A DNA stretch of 64,000 nucleotides. Source: Nocardioides sp. IC4_145 (GTDB taxonomy: Bacteria > Actinomycetota > Actinomycetes > Propionibacteriales > Nocardioidaceae). The notes under the pieces were generated by a model. It had not been told where the DNA came from, made no database searches, and was given only the letters and a program-made list of their open reading frames with translations. Positions 16,662-25,057 of the stretch are shown here, in pieces. Each line of letters opens with the position of its first letter. The first letter of the stretch is position 1. The stretch spans positions 1 through 64,000 of the forward strand of contig NZ_JAANMS010000019.1 of NCBI RefSeq assembly GCF_011250565.1, given 5' to 3'. The translations under genes were made by a program, and so were the position numbers.

Positions 16662-18635
16662 TCAGGCCCGCCGGCGGACCAGCAGGCCCGCGACCACGGC
16701 CAGCACGACCACCAGCCCGACGCCGCCGAGGACCCACGGGAGCGCCGAGCCGCCGTCCGCGTCGCTGGCCGCGCCCTCGGAACCGCCGGCGGCGGAGGTC
16801 TCCTCCTCGGCCGCGGGCGACTCGTCCGCGGTCGGGTCGGCGCCGTCGTACGTCGGGGCGCCGGTGGGCTCGCCGGTGACAGCGGTCCGGAGCCGCAGCG
16901 TAATCGGCTCCGCGTCCGGCGTGCCGGGCTCGGCGGCCGCGCGCGAGACGACGAAGTAGTAGTCGCCCGCCACGGCGGCCTTGCGCAGGTTCACGTAGGA
17001 GTACCCCCGTGCGCTGGTCGGCGCCGCGGCACGGTTGCGGTAGCGGACCTCGGGGACGTAGCGCGACTCCTGCAACGAGGCGGTGCTCGGGCCCAGGCTG
17101 GGCAGTGAGCCGGTGTCGGTCAGCTCCGCCCGTGCGGGGGTATAGGTCTGCAGGTCGAAGTGGAGGTAGGAGGAGCGCGGGACGGCCTCCCCCGGAGCCG
17201 GCAGGTCGACGGTGAACGCCGCCGCCTGCCCGTGCTGGACGGCCACTCGGTAGAAGATCTGCTCGCCCGGGAGCAAGGTCTCGCGGTAGGTGCCCGGCGC
17301 CAGCGGGAGGGCGTCGGAGAACCCGCCGCCGCCGACGACCGGGGTGCCCCGGCCCTCGGCCGGCGCGACCAGCGGCTCGATCGTGGCCGCGTCGAGGGGC
17401 TCGGGGAGGTCGCCGAGGTTCGTGACCGGTGGCTCCTCGACGTAGAGCACCTCGACCGGGACGGGTGCACCACCCTCGAGGCGCTGCACGCCGACCACGA
17501 GACGGTCCGCCTCGACGCAGGGGTCCGCGGGCACGCCGGCCGGGCTGGCGGTCGGGCTGGTGATCGGGCTGGTGGTCGGGCTGGTGGTCGGGCTGGGCGA
17601 GGCGGACGCGTCCGAGGACGGAGTCGCCGTGGTGCCCGCCGCCTCCTCGAGGCCGTCGACCTGGACGTCGACGACCAGGGCCTGGGTCAGCCCGGCAGGG
17701 TCGAACCGGCTCCCGCGCTCGCTCGCGCACTGCTCGCCCTCCGGTGTCCGGACATCGATCGTGAGGGTCTCGCGGTTGAACGGGTCGGCGCTCGCGAGCG
17801 GGCGCGAGACGACGGAGAAGCGGACGGTGGACCCGGGCCGGCGGACGAGCTGGTAGTAGCGGACGGGGGTGCCGACGGCGAACCGGTCGGTGTACTGGCC
17901 GGGCTCGAGCTCTGGGCCCTCCTCGGGGAGCTCGGTGGCCTCGACGGGCTCGCCGGTGACGGTGAAGGGCCGGGTGGCGCGTTGGGAGAGCTTCCCCAGG
18001 GAGGCGGTGAGCGCCTCGGCGTCGGCGGCGTCGTAGTAGGTGCCGCCGCCGGCCTCGGCGATGCAGCGCAGCTGGTCGCGGGCGGCGGGGCCGACGCCGA
18101 AGCCGACCGTGTCGATGCGGAGGTCGATGCCGGACCCCACGAGGGCGCGGACGGCCTTGCACGGCTCGGGCGCGCAGGTCTCCTCGCCGTCGGAGACCAG
18201 CACGATCGTGCGCCGGCCCTCCGGACCGAGGTCCTCGACGGCCTGGCGCAGGGAGTAGGCGATCGGGGTCTCGCCGGTCGGCTCCGTCTGCATGATCGCC
18301 GCACGCAGGGCGGCCCGGTCGAGGGTGGCCAGCGGGGCGACGAGGCGGGAGTCGGTGCAGGAGTCGCTGCGGTCGCCGTAGACGCGCAGGCCCACCGTGG
18401 AGTCGTCCGGCAGGGTGTCGACCACGGAGGTGAGGGCCCGCTTGGCGGCCACCATCTTGGTGCTGCCGGAGGGGTCGGGTTCCTTCATGGAGCCGGAGGC
18501 GTCGAGCATGAGGAGCAGCTGGCCGGGGTCCTCCTCCTCAGCCACAGCAGCCGCCGCGGTGGTCACCGGCACCGGCACGAGCAGCAGGGCGACGAGCGCC
18601 AGCAGGGCAGGCAGCGATCGGGCGGTGGTCCCCAT
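16662..18635 (-). CDS. Secreted, membrane-anchored von Willebrand factor A protein
   Basis: 657 residues. Signal peptide (LLALVALLLVPVPVTTAAAA), then a VWA domain with MIDAS motif DASGSMKE near residue 45 and the conserved Thr/Asp further on (TGETPIAYSL, VSDGEETC). A central Thr-Ser-Pro repeat linker lies near residue 370, followed by a second beta-rich region, an acidic linker, and a C-terminal helix with an Arg tail (LVVVLAVVAGLLVRRRA). ATG 18635 has GAGGAG 7 bases upstream; an in-frame ATG at 18656 is less well placed. VWA proteins bind protein partners through a metal; the partner here is unknown. Confidence 0.85.
   Translation of the reverse strand: MGTTARSLPALLALVALLLVPVPVTTAAAAVAEEEDPGQLLLMLDASGSMKEPDPSGSTKMVAAKRALTSVVDTLPDDSTVGLRVYGDRSDSCTDSRLVAPLATLDRAALRAAIMQTEPTGETPIAYSLRQAVEDLGPEGRRTIVLVSDGEETCAPEPCKAVRALVGSGIDLRIDTVGFGVGPAARDQLRCIAEAGGGTYYDAADAEALTASLGKLSQRATRPFTVTGEPVEATELPEEGPELEPGQYTDRFAVGTPVRYYQLVRRPGSTVRFSVVSRPLASADPFNRETLTIDVRTPEGEQCASERGSRFDPAGLTQALVVDVQVDGLEEAAGTTATPSSDASASPSPTTSPTTSPITSPTASPAGVPADPCVEADRLVVGVQRLEGGAPVPVEVLYVEEPPVTNLGDLPEPLDAATIEPLVAPAEGRGTPVVGGGGFSDALPLAPGTYRETLLPGEQIFYRVAVQHGQAAAFTVDLPAPGEAVPRSSYLHFDLQTYTPARAELTDTGSLPSLGPSTASLQESRYVPEVRYRNRAAAPTSARGYSYVNLRKAAVAGDYYFVVSRAAAEPGTPDAEPITLRLRTAVTGEPTGAPTYDGADPTADESPAAEEETSAAGGSEGAASDADGGSALPWVLGGVGLVVVLAVVAGLLVRRRA
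17536..17596. repeat. Minisatellite coding for the Thr-Ser-Pro linker
   Basis: Near-identical 12-base units (forms of GGGCTGGTGGTC) are repeated about five times inside the VWA gene and encode alternating TSPT/TSPI units. Such tracts change length by slippage, so linker length may vary between strains. Confidence 0.7.
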
Positions 18636-18714
18636 GGACGATCTCCTCGAGAGCACGAGCGGTCACCCCACCCTCCCCGCACGGCCGGCCCGGAAACCCG
18701 GCTACGGTCGGCGC

Positions 18715-19383
18715 GTGCGGGTCGTCGCGGTGCACCGGTACCCGGTCAAGTCGCTGCGGGGCGAGTCGCTCGAGCGGGCGGACGTCCTGTCGCGCGGTCT
18801 CGACGGGGACCGCCTGTGGGCGCTGCGCGAGCCGGACGGGAAGCTCGGCAGCGGGAAGTCCACCCGCCGGTTCCGTCGGATGGCCGGCCTGCTCGAGCTC
18901 GCGGCGGCGTACGACGGACCGGTCGCGGCCGGCCCGGTGGTCACGCTGCCCGACGGCCGGTCCTGGCGCGGACCGCACGCCGACCTCGACGCGGCCCTGA
19001 CGGCGTACGTCGGCAGGCCGGTCGCGCTCGCGCGGGAGGCCGAGGTCGCGCACCACGACGAGGGTCCGCTGCACCTGGTCACGACCGCGGCGCTCGACCG
19101 GCTCGGCGCGGACGGGCCGGTGCTGCGCGCCAACCTGGTGGTCGACGCGCCGGGTCTGGTGCCGTTCGCGGAGGACGGCTGGGTCGGTCGCGAGCTGGTG
19201 GTCGGCGCGGTCGTCCTGCGGGTGCGCGAGCCGATGCCGCGCTGCGTGATGGTGGGCGCCGAGGTGCTGCACCGGGCGACCCGGCTCAACGACGGCCGCG
19301 CGGGGCTCGTGGTCGACGTGGTCGCGCCGGGGACCGTCGCGGTCGGCGACGTCGTACGCCTGCTCGGTCCGGGCGGTCGCTAG
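18715..19383 (+). CDS. MOSC-domain protein
   Basis: 222 residues. The N-terminal barrel-like segment (VHRYPVKSLRGESLERADV) and C-terminal MOSC region with the conserved Cys in PMPRCVM are as in YcbX/mARC-type proteins, which bind sulfurated molybdenum cofactor or carry sulfur on that Cys. TACGGT ends 6 bases before GTG 18715, so a leaderless start is likely. A mobA gene lies at the far right of the window. Exact substrate (N-hydroxylated compounds or other) is not readable. Confidence 0.87.
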   Translation: MRVVAVHRYPVKSLRGESLERADVLSRGLDGDRLWALREPDGKLGSGKSTRRFRRMAGLLELAAAYDGPVAAGPVVTLPDGRSWRGPHADLDAALTAYVGRPVALAREAEVAHHDEGPLHLVTTAALDRLGADGPVLRANLVVDAPGLVPFAEDGWVGRELVVGAVVLRVREPMPRCVMVGAEVLHRATRLNDGRAGLVVDVVAPGTVAVGDVVRLLGPGGR

Positions 19384-19392
19384 CCTCCCTCC

Positions 19393-20358
19393 ATGCGTGC
19401 AGCCAGAGTCCTCGCCACCACCGGTCCCGCCGACGTCCGTGTCGAGGAGGTCGACGAGCCGACGCCCGGCCCGGGCGACGTCCTCGTCGAGGTGCACAGC
19501 GTGGGGGTGTCCTTCCCCGACCTGCTGCTGAGCCGCGGGGAGTACCAGATGAAGCCCGAGCCGCCGTTCACCCTCGGCGTCGACTTCGCCGGCACGGTCG
19601 TGTCCGGACCGGGCTTCGAGCCGGGTCAGCGGGTCGCCGGCGTCGGCGGCTGGGGCGGGGCGTCGGAGCTCGTGTCGAACCCGGCCGGGTTCGTCTTCGC
19701 GCTGCCCGACGAGATGTCGTACGACGAGGGCGCGGCGCTGCCGATGAACTACCTGACCGCCGACTTCACCCTCCACGAGCGGGCCGACCTGCGCGAGGGC
19801 GAGACGGTCCTCGTGCACGGCGCCGCGGGCGGCGTCGGCACCGCGACCATCCAGGTCGCCAAGGGCATGGGCGCGCGGACCATCGCGGTCGTCTCCACCG
19901 AGGAGAAGGCCCGGATCGCGCGCGACGCCGGCGCCGACGAGGCGATCCTGATCGAGGGCTTCAAGGACGCCGCCAAGGAGCTGACCGGCGGGGTCGGCGT
20001 CGACGTGGTGGTCGACGTGGTGGGCGGCGACCTGTTCACCGACTCGCTGCGCGTGCTCGCGCCGCAGGGGCGGCTGATGGTCGTCGGGTTCGCCGCCGGC
20101 CAGGGCATCCCCCAGGTCAAGGTCAACCGGCTGCTGCTCAACAACGTCGACGTCCGAGGCGTCGGCTGGGGCGCTTACGCGATGGTCCGCGACGGCTACA
20201 TGACCGAGCAGTGGGAGCGCCTGGTGCCGATGATGACCTCCGGGGTCGTCAAGCCCCCGATCGGCAAGACCTATCCGCTCGACGACTTCGCCCAGGCGCT
20301 CCTCGACATGGACGCCCGCAAGACGCTCGGCAAGTCGGTGGTCCGCGTCCGCGGCTGA
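19393..20358 (+). CDS. NADPH:quinone oxidoreductase, zinc-free MDR family
   Basis: 321 residues of the medium-chain dehydrogenase/reductase superfamily without the zinc-binding cysteines of alcohol dehydrogenases. Visible: GVDFAGTVVS, the cofactor loop VHGAAGGVGTATIQVAK and the C-terminal KTLGKSVVRV. It reduces quinones or enones with NADPH. TAGCCT lies 6 bases before ATG 19393. A second member of the family is at 61405-62382. Confidence 0.9.
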   Translation: MRAARVLATTGPADVRVEEVDEPTPGPGDVLVEVHSVGVSFPDLLLSRGEYQMKPEPPFTLGVDFAGTVVSGPGFEPGQRVAGVGGWGGASELVSNPAGFVFALPDEMSYDEGAALPMNYLTADFTLHERADLREGETVLVHGAAGGVGTATIQVAKGMGARTIAVVSTEEKARIARDAGADEAILIEGFKDAAKELTGGVGVDVVVDVVGGDLFTDSLRVLAPQGRLMVVGFAAGQGIPQVKVNRLLLNNVDVRGVGWGAYAMVRDGYMTEQWERLVPMMTSGVVKPPIGKTYPLDDFAQALLDMDARKTLGKSVVRVRG

Positions 20359-20381
20359 CCTCACGGCCGACCGGTCCGGGT

Positions 20382-20455
20382 CATGTAACGGACAGTTCGC
20401 CACTGTGTAGGCACGTTGCAGCACGCCTACAGAGCAGCGAACGGTCCGTTACATG
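20382..20455. repeat. Long nested hairpin between convergent genes
   Basis: CATGTAACGGAC-A-GTTCGC (20382-20400) pairs with GCGAAC-G-GTCCGTTACATG (20437-20455), 18 of 19 positions. Inside the 36-base core, TGTAGGC and GCCTACA form a second stem. The arm shares GTAACGGAC with the element at 2544-2620. It separates a plus-strand from a minus-strand gene end, so bidirectional termination is plausible. Confidence 0.8.
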
Positions 20456-20472
20456 CGCCGCGCCGCCCCGGC

Positions 20473-20769
20473 TCAGACCGCGCGCAGCGGGTGCAGTCCG
20501 ATCTCACCGGCGAGGATCGGGCCGAGCACGCCGAACGCCTCGGCGACGTGCGGGGCGGCCATGTGGGCGTCGATGGCGGCCTGGGACTCCCACGCCTCGA
20601 TGGTGATGAAGGTGCCGGGGGCGGTGGCGGACTCGAAGGCGTCGTACTGCAGGCAGCCCTCCTCGTTCGCGAGGGAGGCGGCGGCGAGGCCGGCGAGCGC
20701 CGCGCGGGCGGCGTCGGCCTGGTCAGGCTGGACGGGCAGGGTCGCGACGACGCGGATCGGGTTGCTCAT
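20473..20769 (-). CDS. Antibiotic biosynthesis monooxygenase (ABM/YgiN-like) domain protein
   Basis: 98 residues forming one ferredoxin-like ABM domain: VVATLPVQPDQADAARAAL, EEGCLQYDAFES, TFITIEAWESQAAIDAHM. Members are cofactor-free quinol or anthrone oxygenases or simple dimeric binding proteins. TACGTT lies 7 bases before ATG 20769, and the gene is divergent from the M13 peptidase with a 63-base gap. Function beyond the family is not clear. Confidence 0.88.
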   Translation of the reverse strand: MSNPIRVVATLPVQPDQADAARAALAGLAAASLANEEGCLQYDAFESATAPGTFITIEAWESQAAIDAHMAAPHVAEAFGVLGPILAGEIGLHPLRAV

Positions 20770-20832
20770 GGCGGCGAACGTAGCGGTGCTGCGCGCCCGG
20801 GCGCAGTGGGTTGCGGCGGTTAGGGTCGTGCC

Positions 20833-22776
20833 GTGACGATCCTGGATGACGCCCGCCCGGGCATGGACCCCGACATCCGCCCGCAGGACGACCTGTTCGG
20901 CCACGTCAACGGCCGGTGGCTCGACGAGACCGAGATCCCCGACGACCGGTCGAGCTGGGGCCCGTTCGTCCAGCTCGCCGACGCCGCGGAGGCGCACGTC
21001 CGGGAGATCATCGAGGAGCTCGCCGCGGGCGACGCCGCGACGATGACCGACGACGCCCGCAAGATCGGCGACCTCTTCGCGTCCTTCATGGACACCGAGA
21101 CGATCAACGCGCGCGGCACCCGCCCGATCCGGCCGCTGCTCGACGCGGTCGAGGGGCTGCGCGACGTGCGCGACCTGGCGGCGTTCCTGGGCGAGTTCGA
21201 GCGGGTGGGCGGCCACGGCCTGTTCGGGTCGTACGTCGACACCGACGACCGCCGCTCGGACCGCTACCTCATGCACCTCGTGCAGGGCGGGCTCGGCCTG
21301 CCGGACGAGTCGTACTACCGCGAGGAGAAGTTCGCCGAGATCCGCGACGCGTACGTCGCCTACCTCGAGCGCCTCTTCACCCTCGCCGAGCACCCGCACC
21401 CCGAGGCCGCCGCGCGCACGGTCCTCGAGATCGACACCCGCCTCGCCGTCGGCCACTGGGAGCGGGCCGAGACCCGCGACGTGCAGAAGACCTACAACCT
21501 GATGACGCTGGCCGACATCAAGCAGCTGTGCCCGGCCTTCGACTGGGATGCCTACGTCACCAACCTCGGCGGCACCGAGGAGACCCTCGCCGAGGCGTGC
21601 GTGCGCCAGCCGTCGTACCTCGGCCACCTCTCCACCGTCCTCGACGAGGTGCCGATCGACGCGTGGCGCCCGTGGATGCTCAGCCACGTGCTGCGGTCCT
21701 CCGCGGCGTACCTCACCGACGACTTCGTCGAGACCAACTTCGACTTCTACGGCCGCACCCTCAACGGCACCCCCGAGCTGCGTGCCCGGTGGAAGCGCGG
21801 CGTGGCGTTCGTCGAGGGGGCGATCGGCGAGGCGGTCGGCAAGGAGTACGTCGCGCGGCACTTCCCGCCGACGTCCAAGGCGCTCATGGACGACCTGGTC
21901 GCGAACCTGCTCGCGGCGTACCGCCAGTCGATCTCCCAGCTGGACTGGATGACCGAGGAGACCAAGCAGCGGGCCTACGAGAAGCTCGCGACCTTCCGGC
22001 CCAAGATCGGCTACCCCGAGAAGTTCCGCGACTACTCCGCGCTGCGCGTCACCGCCGACGACCTGCTGGGCAACGTGGCGGCGGCGTCGGCCTTCGAGAC
22101 CGACCGGCAGCTGGCCAAGATCGGCGCGCCGGTGGACCGCGACGAGTGGTTCATGCTGCCGCAGACGGTCAACGCCTACTACAACCCCGGCACCAACGAG
22201 ATCTGCTTCCCTGCGGGCATCCTGCAGAAGCCGTTCTTCAGCCCCGACGCCCACCCGGCGGAGAACTACGGGGGCATCGGCGCGGTCATCGGCCACGAGA
22301 TCGGCCACGGCTTCGACGACCAGGGCGCGCAGTACGACGGGGAGGGCAACCTCAACGACTGGTGGACCCCGGCCGACAAGGCGGCGTTCGAGGTGAAGTC
22401 CAAGGCGCTCGTCGAGCAGTACGACGGGTTCGAGCCGCGCAGCCTGCCCGGCGAGCACGTCAACGGCTCGCTGACCGTCGGCGAGAACATCGGCGACCTC
22501 GGCGGCCTGACGATCGCCCACAAGGCGTTCCTGATCTCCGAGGGCGGCTCGGCGTCGGAGGAGGACCGGCGGCGGTTGTTCCTGAACTGGGCCTACGTGT
22601 GGCGCACCAAGCGTCGCAAGCAGCAGGAGCAGCAGTACCTCACCATCGACCCGCACAGCCCGCCGGAGTTCCGCGCGAACATCGTCCGCAACCTCGACGA
22701 GTTCCACGAGGTCTTCGGCACCGCCGAGGGCGACGGGCTGTGGCTCGACCCCGACCGGCGCGTCCGCATCTGGTGA
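20833..22776 (+). CDS. M13 (neprilysin-like) zinc endopeptidase
   Basis: 647 residues, full length for the bacterial family (PepO-like). The zinc site is HEIGHGFDD (His488, Glu489, His492) with the third ligand in ENIGDLGG (Glu551, Asp555). The upstream motif VNAYYNPGTNEICFPAGIL is the substrate-binding NAYY segment. The C-terminal Trp is typical. No signal peptide or anchor is visible, so the enzyme is probably cytoplasmic and degrades short peptides. TAGGGT sits 6 bases before GTG 20833. Confidence 0.95.
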   Translation: MTILDDARPGMDPDIRPQDDLFGHVNGRWLDETEIPDDRSSWGPFVQLADAAEAHVREIIEELAAGDAATMTDDARKIGDLFASFMDTETINARGTRPIRPLLDAVEGLRDVRDLAAFLGEFERVGGHGLFGSYVDTDDRRSDRYLMHLVQGGLGLPDESYYREEKFAEIRDAYVAYLERLFTLAEHPHPEAAARTVLEIDTRLAVGHWERAETRDVQKTYNLMTLADIKQLCPAFDWDAYVTNLGGTEETLAEACVRQPSYLGHLSTVLDEVPIDAWRPWMLSHVLRSSAAYLTDDFVETNFDFYGRTLNGTPELRARWKRGVAFVEGAIGEAVGKEYVARHFPPTSKALMDDLVANLLAAYRQSISQLDWMTEETKQRAYEKLATFRPKIGYPEKFRDYSALRVTADDLLGNVAAASAFETDRQLAKIGAPVDRDEWFMLPQTVNAYYNPGTNEICFPAGILQKPFFSPDAHPAENYGGIGAVIGHEIGHGFDDQGAQYDGEGNLNDWWTPADKAAFEVKSKALVEQYDGFEPRSLPGEHVNGSLTVGENIGDLGGLTIAHKAFLISEGGSASEEDRRRLFLNWAYVWRTKRRKQQEQQYLTIDPHSPPEFRANIVRNLDEFHEVFGTAEGDGLWLDPDRRVRIW

Positions 22777-22847
22777 GCGGCTGCGGCCGCGTCCGCACCT
22801 GTGGAGGGCGGCCCCGGACCGTCCCCGGCCGCTGGTAGACAGGCCGC

Positions 22848-24953
22848 ATGACCGCATCCGAGGCGCCGACCGCGACCGACGTACGCCGACAGGCCGAGGC
22901 GCACCTCCGCGCCCTGGTCGGGAGGGACGACGCGGTCCTGCGCGAGGACCAGTGGTCGGCGATCGAGGCGCTCGCGGTCGACCGCCGGCGCGCGCTGGTG
23001 GTCCAGCGGACCGGGTGGGGCAAGTCGGCGGTGTACTTCGTGGCGACCCTCCTGCTGCGGGGCCAGGGCGCCGGGCCGACGGTGATCGTGTCGCCGCTGC
23101 TCGCGCTCATGCGCAACCAGATCGCCGCCGCCGAGCGCGCCGGCATCCGGGCGGTGACCATCAACTCCACCAACATCGAGGACTGGGAGCCGACCCACCA
23201 GGCGATCCGCGACGGTGAGGTCGACGTGCTGCTGGTCAGCCCCGAGCGGCTGAACAACCCCGGCTTCCGCGACGAGGTGCTGCCGAGGCTGGCGGCGACC
23301 TGCGGCCTGCTCGTGGTCGACGAGGCGCACTGCATCTCCGACTGGGGCCACGACTTCCGGCCCGACTACCGCCGGATCCGCACGCTGCTGGCGGAGCTGC
23401 CCGACGGCATCCCCGTGCTCGCCACGACCGCGACCGCCAACGAGCGGGTGACCGCCGACGTGGCCGAGCAGCTGGGTCCGCTGGGCCAGCAGGTGCTGGT
23501 GCTGCGCGGGTCGCTGGACCGGGAGTCGCTCCGCCTGGGCGTGGTCCGGCTGAAGACGGCCGACCAGCGGCTGGCCTGGCTCGCCGACCACCTCGCCGAG
23601 CAGCCCGGGTCGGGCATCGTCTACTGCCTCACGGTCGCCGCGACCCAGGAGATCGCCGACTTCCTGCGCTCGCGCGGGCACGACGTCGCGGCGTACTCCG
23701 GCCAGACCGACACCACCGAGCGGCAGGCCCTCGAGCAGGACCTCGCCGCCGGTCGGGTCAAGGCGCTCGTGGCCACGAGTGCGCTCGGAATGGGCTTCGA
23801 CGCGACGCTCGGCTTCGTGGTGAACATGGGAGCGCCGGCCTCCCCGGTCGCCTACTACCAGCAGGTCGGTCGCGCGGGCCGTGGCACCGACGAGGCGGTG
23901 GTCGTGCTCCTGCCGGCGACCGAGGACCGCGACATCTGGAACTACTTCGCCTCCCTCGCCTTCCCCCGCGAGGAGCTGGTCCGCCAGACGCTCCAGGTCC
24001 TGGCCGAGGAGGGCCGGCCGATGAGCACCGCCGCCCTCGAGACGCGGGTCGAGCTGACCCGCACCCGGCTGGAGACGATGCTCAAGGTGCTCGACGTGGA
24101 CGGCGCCGTGCGCCGGGTCCGCGGCGGGTGGGAGTCCACGGGCCGGGAGTGGAGCTACGACGAGGAGCGCTACCGCCGGGTGACCGAGGCGCGCGAGCGC
24201 GAGCAGCAGGCGATGCTCGACTACATCGCGACCGACCGGTGCCGGATGCGGTTCCTGCGCGACCAGCTCGACGACCCCGAGGCGGCCGACTGCGGGCGCT
24301 GCGACAACTGCGGCGGGCTCGACCTGTCCACCGACGTCTCCGCCGCCGCGCTGGAGGAGGCCGGCGCTCGCCTGGCCCGCCCGGGCGTCGTCGTCGAGCC
24401 GCGCAAGATGTGGCCGACCGCGCTGTCCAACCTCGGCATCGACCTCAAGGGTAAGATCAGGGACGGCGCGTCCGAGGGTCGCGCGGTGGCCCGGCTGACC
24501 GACCTCGGGCACGGGCAGGCGCTCCGGGAGCTGTTCGCGCCGGACACGCCGGACGGGCCGGTGCCCGTGCCCCTCGTGCGCGCGGTCGTCGAGGTGCTCC
24601 AGGAGTGGCAGCCGCGGGTCGACGTCATCGTGCACGCCGAGTCCGCGACCCGCCCGACGCTGACCAGCGACCTGGCGGCCGGCCTGTCGCGCTACCTCGG
24701 CATCCCGGTGGTCGGCACCTGGGCGGTCGTCGACCCGGACGTCGCGCCCGGCCAGGGTGCGATGAACTCCGCCCAGCGGGTCGCCGCCGTCGGCCGCCGC
24801 TCGGCCCTGCACGCCGACGTGCCCGAGGGAGCGCGGGTGCTGCTCGTCGACGACCGCACCGACACCGGCTGGACCCTGACCCTCGCGGCCCGGGCACTGC
24901 GCGCCGCGGGCGCGGCCGAGGTGCTGCCGCTCGTCCTCGCCGTCACCGGCTGA
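22848..24953 (+). CDS. RecQ-like helicase with C-terminal phosphoribosyltransferase-like domain
   Basis: 701 residues. Helicase core: VVQRTGWGKSAV (Walker A, Lys59), VVDEAHCISDWGHDFRPDYR (DEAH and RecQ aromatic loop), ALGMGFDA and QQVGRAGRG (motifs V, VI). A RecQ zinc site follows: C465-x16-C482-x2-C485-x2-C488. There is no HRDC domain. Instead residues from about 560 look like a type I phosphoribosyltransferase with the PRPP-loop VLLVDDRTDTGWTL. The C-terminal domain may bind nucleotides or act in base salvage coupled to repair; this is inference. TAGACA ends 6 bases before ATG 22848. Confidence 0.9.
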   Translation: MTASEAPTATDVRRQAEAHLRALVGRDDAVLREDQWSAIEALAVDRRRALVVQRTGWGKSAVYFVATLLLRGQGAGPTVIVSPLLALMRNQIAAAERAGIRAVTINSTNIEDWEPTHQAIRDGEVDVLLVSPERLNNPGFRDEVLPRLAATCGLLVVDEAHCISDWGHDFRPDYRRIRTLLAELPDGIPVLATTATANERVTADVAEQLGPLGQQVLVLRGSLDRESLRLGVVRLKTADQRLAWLADHLAEQPGSGIVYCLTVAATQEIADFLRSRGHDVAAYSGQTDTTERQALEQDLAAGRVKALVATSALGMGFDATLGFVVNMGAPASPVAYYQQVGRAGRGTDEAVVVLLPATEDRDIWNYFASLAFPREELVRQTLQVLAEEGRPMSTAALETRVELTRTRLETMLKVLDVDGAVRRVRGGWESTGREWSYDEERYRRVTEAREREQQAMLDYIATDRCRMRFLRDQLDDPEAADCGRCDNCGGLDLSTDVSAAALEEAGARLARPGVVVEPRKMWPTALSNLGIDLKGKIRDGASEGRAVARLTDLGHGQALRELFAPDTPDGPVPVPLVRAVVEVLQEWQPRVDVIVHAESATRPTLTSDLAAGLSRYLGIPVVGTWAVVDPDVAPGQGAMNSAQRVAAVGRRSALHADVPEGARVLLVDDRTDTGWTLTLAARALRAAGAAEVLPLVLAVTG

Positions 24954-24980
24954 CCCCGCCTCAGGAGACCCCGGAAACGC

Positions 24981-25026
24981 CTCGTGCTGCCCACCGTGCG
25001 CCGGAGCGCACGCTGGACAGCACGAG
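24981..25026. terminator. Strong hairpin between convergent genes
   Basis: CTCGTGCTG (24981-24989) pairs with CAGCACGAG (25018-25026), continued by CCA/TGG and an inner GTGCGC/GCGCAC stem. It lies between the helicase stop and the end of the minus-strand MFS gene and can serve both as a factor-independent-like terminator, though without a T-run. Confidence 0.65.
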
Positions 25027-25057
25027 AAGCTGGCTCAGGACCGGGTCGGTGTCCCGA

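Noticed and set aside
17160..20606. A 1148-codon plus-strand open frame crossing the VWA, MOSC and quinone oxidoreductase genes
   Set aside because: Low-complexity Arg/Gly/Ala product crossing three well-supported genes; long stop-free frames are expected at this GC content.
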